From positions 1-49,200 of the forward strand of contig JBAXGG010000003.1 in assembly GCA_037139495.1 (NCBI GenBank): DNA of 49,200 bases. Direction: 5' to 3'. The DNA is from JAUPVS01 sp037139495 (lineage in GTDB: Bacteria > Patescibacteriota > Saccharimonadia > Saccharimonadales > JAUPVS01). Position numbers and translations under genes: made by a program. How positions within the stretch are numbered: the stretch's first letter is position 1; every line of letters begins with the position of its first letter. The notes beneath the pieces were generated by a model. It made no database searches. It had not been told where the DNA came from and saw only the letters and a program-made list of their open reading frames with translations. Positions 33,187 to 40,431 of this stretch are shown one piece after another.

Positions 33187-33409
33187 GCATGAGTCATAGA
33201 AGTGGTGACTATATTATCTGTTGTTCAATAACTTGAATGTCATAGAGGTATTGTTGGTTAGATTCTATAATTTGTATCCACGCTCTCTGAGATTACGCCT
33301 TCTAATTTTTCAATAAATGATGTACCCGATCTTTTTTGTCAGTAAATATAGTCAATCTTACCCCTCAAACAATAAAAAAACATTTCATTTTGGTGCTCAA
33401 AACCAAGTG
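33187..33409. other. AT-rich gap without a gene
   Basis: This is most of the longest gene-free stretch (33174-33530). No ORF with coding character, tRNA or strong hairpin was seen. One isolated plus-strand TATAAT occurs near 33280 without a good -35. The rest appears to be spacer between the divergent aminopeptidase and nusA promoters. Confidence 0.5.
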
Positions 33410-33438
33410 TTGTAAAACTCCGGTAAATAAGCTATACT
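33410..33438 (+). promoter_or_regulatory. Promoter of nusA
   Basis: TTGTAA (33410-33415), 17-base spacer, TATACT (33433-33438): one of the best-matching promoters in the window. Transcription should begin near 33445, five bases before the attenuator hairpin. Confidence 0.75.
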
Positions 33439-33449
33439 ACAGAGGCTAT

Positions 33450-33474
33450 GGTCGGCCAATTGGTCGGCTTTTTT
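33450..33474 (+). terminator. Attenuator-like hairpin in the nusA leader
   Basis: Bases 33450-33457 pair with 33462-33469 around an AATT loop (8 positions, three of them G-U), followed directly by a run of T to 33474. It lies only a few bases after the predicted transcription start and 57 bases before the nusA ATG. It has the form of an intrinsic terminator within the leader of the gene for a termination factor. Confidence 0.6.
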
Positions 33475-33530
33475 CATACCATTAACCGAAAATCTAAATC
33501 GTAATATATAAATACTAAAGGAGAATAAAA

Positions 33531-34700
33531 ATGGAATTTGATTTTAAACAACTGGCTCTAGCCATTCAAACTATTGCCGAAGAAAAGAACTTACCAGAAG
33601 AAACTGTTCAAGAAGTCGTCGAGCAGGCCTTGGCTGCCGCTTACCGTCGTGATTATGGTGACCGCGAGCAAGAAGTCCGAGTCGTTATGAACCTGAACAC
33701 CGGTGATGTTACGGCCTTCGTTACCAAGCAAATCGTTGATACTGTCGAAAACACTAGTTCCGAAATTGGTTTATCCGAAGCGCAGGTTCGCAACAAAAGC
33801 GCCAAAGTCGGCGAAGCAATTGAAGTTGGAGAGAAGGTCGAGGAATTTGGCCGTGTCGCCGCTCAAACTGCCAAACAGGTTATCTTGCAGCGTCTGCGCG
33901 AAGCTGAACGCGATATTATAATGACCGAATACGAAGATAAGATTGGAACTGTCATCAATGCTATCGTCGCTCGCGTCGAAGGCCGAATCGTTCGAGTTGA
34001 CCTCGGTAAAGCTCAGGGTATTATGCCAATGAGCGAACAGATACAGGGTGAGCGCTACTACCCAGGCCAACGCATTAAAGTTTTCTTGAAAGACGTCGAA
34101 CGTGGTTTTCGCGGTCCACAACTGGTTGTAAGCCGCGGCAATATCGAATTTATCGAATGGTTGTTCCGTGCTGAAGTTCCAGAGATGGAAAATGGTGCTG
34201 TTGAGATCAAGGGCATTGCCCGTGAAGCCGGTGTTCGTAGTAAGATTGCTGTTGCTAGCAAAACTCCTGGCGTCGACCCTGTCGGTACCTTCGTTGGTGG
34301 CCACGGCACTCGTGTTAACGCTGTTATGAGCGAAGTTGGCGAGCAGGAAAAAATTGATATTGTCGTCTGGGATGCCGACCCAGCCACTTATATCCAGAAT
34401 GCTCTAAGCCCAACAAAAGTCACTGAAGTTAAACTCGATGGTAATTCTAAGAAAGCAGTCGTAATTGTTCCCGAAGATCAGCTTAGTATCGCAATTGGTA
34501 AGAGCGGTCAGAACGTCCGTTTGGCTAGCAAGCTTTCCGGATTCGAAATCGACATCACTGCTGAAAAGGCACCTGAACCAGCCGTTGTTGAAGAACCAAA
34601 GAAACCAGCCGTCGTCCCTAAGCTAAAAAAGAAGTCTGAACTCGAAAACTCTCTACTAGAGGCCATTGAAGAGCACGGCGAAGAGACTCCTAAAAAGTAG
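33531..34700 (+). CDS. nusA: Transcription termination/antitermination factor NusA
   Basis: Binds RNA polymerase and nascent RNA to control pausing, termination and antitermination. The N-terminal polymerase-binding domain (~1-125) is followed by an S1 domain (~130-200, GTVINAIVARVEGRIVRVDLG), KH1 (~220-285, VRSKIAVAS) and KH2 (~295-350, LSIAIGKSGQNVRLASKL). A ~35-residue charged tail replaces the acidic repeats of E. coli NusA, so 389 aa is close to the Gram-positive size. Shine-Dalgarno AAAGGAG precedes the ATG. The usual partners rimP, ylxR and infB are not adjacent, so the common nusA operon is broken up here. Confidence 0.96.
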   Translation: MEFDFKQLALAIQTIAEEKNLPEETVQEVVEQALAAAYRRDYGDREQEVRVVMNLNTGDVTAFVTKQIVDTVENTSSEIGLSEAQVRNKSAKVGEAIEVGEKVEEFGRVAAQTAKQVILQRLREAERDIIMTEYEDKIGTVINAIVARVEGRIVRVDLGKAQGIMPMSEQIQGERYYPGQRIKVFLKDVERGFRGPQLVVSRGNIEFIEWLFRAEVPEMENGAVEIKGIAREAGVRSKIAVASKTPGVDPVGTFVGGHGTRVNAVMSEVGEQEKIDIVVWDADPATYIQNALSPTKVTEVKLDGNSKKAVVIVPEDQLSIAIGKSGQNVRLASKLSGFEIDITAEKAPEPAVVEEPKKPAVVPKLKKKSELENSLLEAIEEHGEETPKK

Positions 34701-34747
34701 AGCTAACCAACTACTCCCCTGTTAGCAGTTTAATTAAAGTATGGTAG

Positions 34748-34774
34748 TTAGCACTCTTGACATGAGAGTGCCAG
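34748..34774 (+). promoter_or_regulatory. CIRCE operator (HrcA site) of clpC
   Basis: TTAGCACTC, exactly 9 bases, then GAGTGCCAG. The consensus CIRCE is TTAGCACTC-N9-GAGTGCTAA, so the left half is perfect and the right half differs at two of nine positions. HrcA is the known heat-shock repressor for this site; its gene is not in the window. Confidence 0.88.
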
Positions 34775-34786
34775 CCACGATATTAT
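34757..34786 (+). promoter_or_regulatory. clpC promoter overlapping CIRCE
   Basis: A perfect -35 TTGACA (34757-34762) lies within the 9-base CIRCE spacer, followed by an 18-base spacer and TATTAT (34781-34786). HrcA bound at CIRCE would cover the -35 and block polymerase. Confidence 0.75.
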
Positions 34787-34812
34787 AGGTTTAGCAGAAT
34801 AAAACTGCAGCT

Positions 34813-34832
34813 GATAGTCTTCTCAGACTATC
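34813..34832 (+). promoter_or_regulatory. Perfect hairpin in the clpC leader
   Basis: GATAGTC (34813-34819) pairs with GACTATC (34826-34832) around a 6-base loop. It ends about 9 bases before the Shine-Dalgarno AAGGTGG (34841-34847). There is no T-tract, so it is not a terminator. It might stabilise the mRNA or limit ribosome access. Confidence 0.55.
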
Positions 34833-34858
34833 TTCAATGAAAGGTGGATAATAAGTAT

Positions 34859-37348
34859 ATGATGCCCAACACGCCAACCAACTCAGATTTCAATGAGTTC
34901 GTGAATCATTTAACGGACAATGCTGTCCAAAGCCTTAAGCACGCTGATGCTATAGCTCGTAGTTTCGGCAATGCTTACGTTGGTACAGAACACCTTTTGT
35001 TAGGCGTTCTAGCCCAAGATTCTTCTATGGGGGCAAAAATGCTAGAAGGTGCCGGTGTAACTCTTGACCGAGCCCGTATCGCCCTTAATTTAACCCCAAA
35101 AACTTTGGTTTTAAACATGGGAGCCAAGGGTCTTAGTGAAACTGCCAAACTAACTATCAAAATGGCATTCGACGTATCACAAGACTACAGCCAGGAGTTC
35201 TGCGGCACAGAACATATTCTTTACAGTATTCTGAGCCAAAAAAACGCCCGAGCTACTGTCTTACTAAGAGATATGAACGTAAATGTCGATAGCCTACTGG
35301 CCGAATTAGAACAATTCCTAAATCGCCAACAGTACGAAGAGAACAGCAATCATACAGATGTTCGCCGCCGGGGTACAAAAAAGGCCCGTAAAACTGCTCT
35401 CGACTTTTATGGTACAGACCTAACCGCCCAAGCTCGAGCCGATAAACTTGACCCAGTTGTGGGTCGTGATCCACAGATACGACGGGTAATAACTATACTA
35501 AATCGTCGCACCAAAAATAACCCTGTATTAATTGGAGAACCGGGTGTCGGTAAAACAGCTATTGTAGAAGGTTTAGCTCAGAGGATCGTGGCCGAAGATG
35601 TTCCTGACAGTTTGCTTGATAAACGCATCGTAATGCTCGATTTGGCTGGTATGATTGCTGGAACTAAATATCGTGGTGAATTCGAAGAGCGCCTTAAGAA
35701 GGTAATGGCCGAGCTAGAATCCGATAAGCATGCCATCGTCTTTATTGACGAGCTACACTTGATTGTTGGAGCTGGTGCCGCCGAGGGAGCCATGGACGCT
35801 GGGAACATACTTAAGCCGGCCTTGGCGCGTGGCAAGATCCAGGTTGTTGGCGCCACCACTACTGATGAATATACTAAACACATCGAGAAAGATGCCGCTC
35901 TAGAACGACGCTTCCAACCGATTCAGGTACCTGAAACTACTGTTCCAGAAACCCTGGCGATCCTCAAAGGATTAAGAAAGCATTACGAGGCTTTTCATAA
36001 CGTTAAGGTCAGTGACGATGTCCTAGATGACACCGTTACTTTAGCCAAACGCTACATTGCCGACCGTTTTATGCCTGACAAAGCCATAGACCTATTAGAC
36101 GAAACCGCCGCTCACCTGCGGGTTGATAGAGGTAAAACCCCACCCGAACTTCGTAAAATGCAGAAGGAACTGAAGCTAATTAAAGTCCGCGAAGAAGAAG
36201 CCGCCGACAGCGGTAATTACGAAAAAGCTGCCGAATACAAGATGCAAGCTAGCAAGACGACAAGAGAAATAGATAAGCTCAAGACTGTCACCAAGGCTGG
36301 AAAACGAATTACCATGAACAGCGAGGATGTGGCCGATGTTGTGTCGCGTATGACTGGTGTACCGGTCAGCAAAGTTATCCGCTCCGAAGCCAAGTATCTC
36401 CTTAACCTAGAGAGCCAATTGCAAAAACATATTATTGGCCAAAACGAAGCTGTTACAGCAGTGGCTAAAGCAATTCGTCGCAACCGTTCCGGCATTAGTA
36501 GTGAGCAACGACCCATCGGTTCCTTCGTCTTTCTCGGTCCGACCGGAGTTGGTAAAACCGAATTGGCACGCGTCTTAGCTAAGGAATTCTTTGGTAACGA
36601 AAATGCCATGATAAAGATCGATATGAGTGAATTTAGCGAAAAACACACAACTTCACGCTTAGTCGGCGCCCCTGCCGGTTACGTTGGCTACGAAGATGGC
36701 GGCCAATTAACAGACAAGATTCGACGCCAACCGTACAGCCTCGTGGTTTTAGACGAAATCGAGAAAGCTCACCCCGAAGTATTTAATATGTTACTGCAGA
36801 TTCTCGAGGATGGTGTTTTAACTGATGCTAAAGGTCGCAAAATCGATTTCAGTAATACTATCGTTATTATGACCAGTAACATAGGTGCCGAAAAACTTCA
36901 GAAAGAGGCGAGCCTGGGCTTTCATGCTAACGATAAATCTGATCTTAGAGACCTTGATTCTCTTCACGAGCGCAATAAGGAGAAGGTTAACGAAGAACTA
37001 AAGAAACTGATGCGACCTGAACTGCTTAATCGCATCGACAAAACAGTCGTATTCCGCGCCTTAACTAAACCTGACGTTCTCAAGATTCTGGATCTACAGC
37101 TTGATGAACTACGGCAACGCTTGCAAAAGAAGGGCCTTGGCCTACAAGTCTCAAGCGCCGCCAAGCAATATCTGCTCGATAAAGGCTATGACTCTCATAA
37201 CGGAGTTCGTCCAATGCGTCGTTTGATTCAGGATACTATCGAAGACCATATTGCACTTAAGTTACTAGACGAGGACTATCAAAAAGGTCATATTGTGCAG
37301 GTTGCCACAAAAGCAAAAGATTTAGTGTATAGCGCCAGCAACGAATAA
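34859..37348 (+). CDS. clpC: ClpC-type AAA+ unfoldase
   Basis: An ATP-driven protein unfoldase that feeds ClpP. It has a Clp N domain (~1-150), NBD1 with Walker A GEPGVGKTA at ~226, a short middle domain containing a UVR-like motif (NYEKAAEYKMQ), and NBD2 with Walker A GPTGVGKTE at ~560. The short middle region and the LGF tripeptide (ClpP-docking loop, in ASLGFHAND) make this ClpC, not ClpB. The ATG at 34859 (or 34862) follows AAGGTGG by 11 bases; the upstream GTG at 34844 is within that SD. At 829 aa it is normal length. CIRCE control points to heat-shock induction. Confidence 0.94.
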   Translation: MMPNTPTNSDFNEFVNHLTDNAVQSLKHADAIARSFGNAYVGTEHLLLGVLAQDSSMGAKMLEGAGVTLDRARIALNLTPKTLVLNMGAKGLSETAKLTIKMAFDVSQDYSQEFCGTEHILYSILSQKNARATVLLRDMNVNVDSLLAELEQFLNRQQYEENSNHTDVRRRGTKKARKTALDFYGTDLTAQARADKLDPVVGRDPQIRRVITILNRRTKNNPVLIGEPGVGKTAIVEGLAQRIVAEDVPDSLLDKRIVMLDLAGMIAGTKYRGEFEERLKKVMAELESDKHAIVFIDELHLIVGAGAAEGAMDAGNILKPALARGKIQVVGATTTDEYTKHIEKDAALERRFQPIQVPETTVPETLAILKGLRKHYEAFHNVKVSDDVLDDTVTLAKRYIADRFMPDKAIDLLDETAAHLRVDRGKTPPELRKMQKELKLIKVREEEAADSGNYEKAAEYKMQASKTTREIDKLKTVTKAGKRITMNSEDVADVVSRMTGVPVSKVIRSEAKYLLNLESQLQKHIIGQNEAVTAVAKAIRRNRSGISSEQRPIGSFVFLGPTGVGKTELARVLAKEFFGNENAMIKIDMSEFSEKHTTSRLVGAPAGYVGYEDGGQLTDKIRRQPYSLVVLDEIEKAHPEVFNMLLQILEDGVLTDAKGRKIDFSNTIVIMTSNIGAEKLQKEASLGFHANDKSDLRDLDSLHERNKEKVNEELKKLMRPELLNRIDKTVVFRALTKPDVLKILDLQLDELRQRLQKKGLGLQVSSAAKQYLLDKGYDSHNGVRPMRRLIQDTIEDHIALKLLDEDYQKGHIVQVATKAKDLVYSASNE

Positions 37349-37353
37349 ACGGT

Positions 37354-37359
37354 TATACT
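37354..37359 (+). promoter_or_regulatory. -10 of near-leaderless HExxH protein gene
   Basis: TATACT begins 5 bases after the clpC stop and ends 10 bases before the ATG at 37370. No Shine-Dalgarno site is present. Confidence 0.55.
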
Positions 37360-37369
37360 TATAGGCGTA

Positions 37370-38362
37370 ATGCCACCAATTAAACGTCACCGCTACAGGA
37401 CACTATTATCAGTACTGATATTACTAGTGATTGGCGTCACGGCAATTAGCCAACGTCAAGCCATATACGACTATGCCAGGCTATATAACTACCAGGTACC
37501 GGCAGAGGTTTCAAATCTAGCGACGGTCACATCTATGACTGATAAGTCTCGCCACGATTTTTACGTTAATCACCCACACATACAAGATAAACAAACCTTT
37601 AACCAAAGTTGCCCCAATAACGGTGGCGAGCAGACAATCATTCTAGGCTGTTATATACCTGTCCAGAATGGAATATACATCTATCGTGTGGCTGACCCGC
37701 AATTAAACGGCGTTCAAGAGGTGACGGCCGCTCACGAAATGCTGCATGGGGCTTACGACCGCTTGAACCAAAAAGATCGTCAACACATAGATGGTTTGCT
37801 AGAGGAATACTTTAGCCATCTGACTGATCAGCGTTTAATCGATATCTTTGCAGCCTATAAAAAATCTGAGCCAAACGACCTAAATAACGAAATGCACTCC
37901 ATTTTTGCTACAGAAGTCGCTAATCTGCCGCCAGCTTTAGAAAACTACTACAAACAATATTTCATCAACCGCCAAAAAGTTGTTGCCTACGCGGCTCAGT
38001 ATCAATTGGCCTTTAGCTCGCGCAAGGATCAGATTACCGACCTAGACAGTAAGCTTAGGTCTTTGAAGATTCAGATTGATGCTAATCAGGCGACATTAAA
38101 GGAGCAAGACGCCAGGCTTTCTGCCCAGCGCGAAGCCTTAAGCAATATATTGAATTCCGGTAATACGCTTGGGTATAATTCCCAGGTTGATAGCTTTAAC
38201 TCTTCAATCCAGTCTTACAATGCTTTAGTCGGCACAACCAAGGATGAGATAAATCAGTATAATAAATTAGTCGAAACTCGTAACGCTATTGCTGTCGAAA
38301 CTCAGAACCTGGCTCAAGAGCTAAATAGTAACAGTAATCTGCAAACTCAGACCGCCCGATAG
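37370..38362 (+). CDS. Membrane-anchored putative zinc metallopeptidase with coiled-coil tail
   Basis: A 330-aa protein of unrecognised family. A basic N terminus and one transmembrane helix (~10-28) place the rest outside the cell. The central part holds HEMLH at 122-126 in the context VTAAHEMLHGAYDRL, a zinc-protease HExxH motif, and NNEMHSIFATE from 172, where Glu174 could be the third ligand, as in gluzincins. Residues ~200-325 are Gln/Asn/Ser-rich and predicted coiled coil. Two cysteines (~80 and ~94) may form a disulfide. It could process cell-wall or host proteins, but this is inference, and the third ligand is uncertain. Confidence 0.7.
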   Translation: MPPIKRHRYRTLLSVLILLVIGVTAISQRQAIYDYARLYNYQVPAEVSNLATVTSMTDKSRHDFYVNHPHIQDKQTFNQSCPNNGGEQTIILGCYIPVQNGIYIYRVADPQLNGVQEVTAAHEMLHGAYDRLNQKDRQHIDGLLEEYFSHLTDQRLIDIFAAYKKSEPNDLNNEMHSIFATEVANLPPALENYYKQYFINRQKVVAYAAQYQLAFSSRKDQITDLDSKLRSLKIQIDANQATLKEQDARLSAQREALSNILNSGNTLGYNSQVDSFNSSIQSYNALVGTTKDEINQYNKLVETRNAIAVETQNLAQELNSNSNLQTQTAR

Positions 38363-38364
38363 GT

Positions 38365-38370
38365 TAAACT
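38365..38370 (+). promoter_or_regulatory. -10 of leaderless radA
   Basis: TAAACT starts 3 bases after the previous stop and ends 6 bases before the ATG at 38377. No Shine-Dalgarno site is present. Confidence 0.5.
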
Positions 38371-38376
38371 ATTAGT

Positions 38377-39723
38377 ATGAAGAAGAGCGTGGTGCGATAT
38401 GTTTGCCGGAATTGTGGCGCCGAGTCGAATAGTTACTCTGGTAAATGCTATAGTTGTGGTGAGTGGAACACGTTAGAGGAAGAGCTACAGGTCGCGGCCG
38501 AACAAGTCATCAAAAATGGTCAGATTCTAAAGCCGGCCACCGTAACCAAAGTTGCCCGCAAAGACCTTAGTAAACGTCTGCCAACTGGTTTGAGAGATGT
38601 TGATATGGTCTTAGGGGGTGGCTTAGTAGCCGGTAGCGTCTGTTTAATCGCCGGTGAGCCGGGAATTGGTAAAAGCACTATACTGTTACAGATTGCACAC
38701 GGAGTGGGTCTGGCTTTGCAAGTTTTGTACGTCAGCGGGGAAGAGTCAGCTCATCAGCTAGGGATGCGAGCCGAACGGCTTAATGCTAATGCCAAACACC
38801 TGTCGGTTGCCACTAGTAACAGCGCTGATGATATTGCAGCTACTATTGCCAGTGGTGTATACAGCTTAGTGATTATTGATTCTATCCAAACTATGAGTTG
38901 TCAGGCCATCAGTTCAGCGCCCGGCAGCGTTAGCCAGATTACCAATAGTACGCACCTATTAACAGCCGCCGCTAAGCAGTCCAACACAGCTTTAATAATT
39001 GTTGGACACGTTACTAAGGAAGGCTCAATTGCCGGGCCGAAAGTACTTGAACACCTAGTAGATGTAGTTCTGCAGCTAGAAGGTGACCGCTACGGTGGTT
39101 TTAAGGTACTACGCGGTGTCAAAAACCGTTTCGGCTCGACTAACGAGGTGGCTATTTTTGAGATGCAGGAACAAGGCTTAACAGCTGTAAAAAACCCATC
39201 TTCGGCCTTGCTAGCCGAACGTCAGGTTAGTGACGGCTCAGTTGTTCTGGCGACCATGGAAGGTTCGCGGCCAATTTTGGTTGAGGTTCAGGCGCTAGTG
39301 AACAAAACATCATACGGTTATCCTAAGCGTACAGCCAGCGGTATTGATTTAAATCGGGTTAATCTGTTGGTAGCCGTTTTAGAACGCCGAACAAAGTTAA
39401 ACCTTAGCGACCAAGACATCTTTATTAACATCGTTGGTGGCTTGAGGCTAACCGAACCGGCCGCGGACCTAGCGATTTGCCTAGCAATTGGCTCGGCAGC
39501 GCGCGGCTTGCAGCTAAAGCAAAACGCCGTTGTTTTTGGTGAAGTCGGCTTATCTGGTGAGGTGCGTCACGTTCCCTACATAGATAAGCGCATAGAAGAG
39601 GCCAAGAAACTCGGTTTTGACGCCGTTATAGGTCCAGTAAACCGCAGCGGAAAAAAACCGGCGTTCCTAAATGGTGTGACCGACGTCCGCAGTGCTCTTA
39701 ATCAATTTTTAGAGAAAGAATAA
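38377..39723 (+). CDS. radA: DNA repair protein RadA
   Basis: A RecA-like, DnaB-type helicase that extends branches during recombination. The N-terminal zinc finger is CRNCGAESNSYSGKCYSCGEW, with four cysteines. Walker A is GEPGIGKSTIL (~96-106), Walker B is YSLVIIDSIQT, the RadA-specific KNRFGSTNE motif is present, and a Lon-protease-like C-terminal domain with NIVGGLRLTEPAADLAICLA closes the 448-aa protein. It leads into a PIN-TRAM gene one base after its stop; a similar radA-(disA)-yacL order is known in Bacillus. Confidence 0.95.
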   Translation: MKKSVVRYVCRNCGAESNSYSGKCYSCGEWNTLEEELQVAAEQVIKNGQILKPATVTKVARKDLSKRLPTGLRDVDMVLGGGLVAGSVCLIAGEPGIGKSTILLQIAHGVGLALQVLYVSGEESAHQLGMRAERLNANAKHLSVATSNSADDIAATIASGVYSLVIIDSIQTMSCQAISSAPGSVSQITNSTHLLTAAAKQSNTALIIVGHVTKEGSIAGPKVLEHLVDVVLQLEGDRYGGFKVLRGVKNRFGSTNEVAIFEMQEQGLTAVKNPSSALLAERQVSDGSVVLATMEGSRPILVEVQALVNKTSYGYPKRTASGIDLNRVNLLVAVLERRTKLNLSDQDIFINIVGGLRLTEPAADLAICLAIGSAARGLQLKQNAVVFGEVGLSGEVRHVPYIDKRIEEAKKLGFDAVIGPVNRSGKKPAFLNGVTDVRSALNQFLEKE

Positions 39724-39724
39724 A

Positions 39725-40411
39725 ATGAATTATCTACAAATACTATTATTAATCATCATTATCGTCATACTGCTGTTTAAGCGAAATTCAAAATTAGAAA
39801 TCAAAAATACTAAAGTTGGCAATGAAACTATTCTGGATACTTGCGCTCTAATTGACGGTCGTATTATAGAGCTTGCCAGTAACGGCTTTTTGAGTGGCCC
39901 CTACATAATTCCACAATTTATATTAGGTGAGCTCCAGCACCTCGCAGATGGTTCTGACGCTCACAAACGCGAGAGGGCTCGCTTTGGCCTAGAAGTCGTT
40001 CAGCAATTACAGTCAATCGACCAGCTGGACGTCATTGTTGATACTACCGAATTCCCCGAAATCATTCATGTCGATGATAAATTGGTCGCGCTAGCTCAAA
40101 AGCATTCGGCCCGTCTATATACAACCGATTATAATCTTAACAAAGTCGCTGACATTAAAGGAGTTACTGTTCTTAACGTTAACGAACTAGCGCAACAGCT
40201 TCGGCCGCTAGCTTTGCCTGGAGAAGTTAAGACGATTAAGATTGTCCAAAAAGGCAGTAGCAAGAATCAGGGTGTCGGATATTTAGATGACGGCACTATG
40301 GTGGTCGTTGACGCGGCCGCTCGTTCGGTTGGTAAAACTGTAACTATTGAAGTTACCCGGATTCACCAGACTGTAGCTGGAAAAATGATTTTTGCGAATA
40401 TAAAAAACTAG
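39725..40411 (+). CDS. PIN-TRAM domain protein (YacL-like)
   Basis: A predicted membrane-tethered ribonuclease of 228 aa. One N-terminal hydrophobic helix (~3-18) replaces the four helices of Bacillus YacL. The PIN domain (~35-155) shows LDTCALIDGRI, ILGELQHLADGS and TTDYNLNKVA, with the acidic residues needed for metal binding. The TRAM domain (~165-228) is a beta-barrel for RNA binding: VKTIKIVQKG, QGVGYLDDGTMVVVDAA. It lies one base after radA and is co-transcribed; the pairing with radA is widespread but not explained. Confidence 0.88.
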   Translation: MNYLQILLLIIIIVILLFKRNSKLEIKNTKVGNETILDTCALIDGRIIELASNGFLSGPYIIPQFILGELQHLADGSDAHKRERARFGLEVVQQLQSIDQLDVIVDTTEFPEIIHVDDKLVALAQKHSARLYTTDYNLNKVADIKGVTVLNVNELAQQLRPLALPGEVKTIKIVQKGSSKNQGVGYLDDGTMVVVDAAARSVGKTVTIEVTRIHQTVAGKMIFANIKN

Positions 40412-40431
40412 CCTGAACTCAAAACTTTAAA

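Noticed and set aside
33174..33409. Hidden small gene in the longest intergenic gap
   Set aside because: AT-rich sequence with no start codon plus Shine-Dalgarno or leaderless promoter leading into an ORF with coding character.
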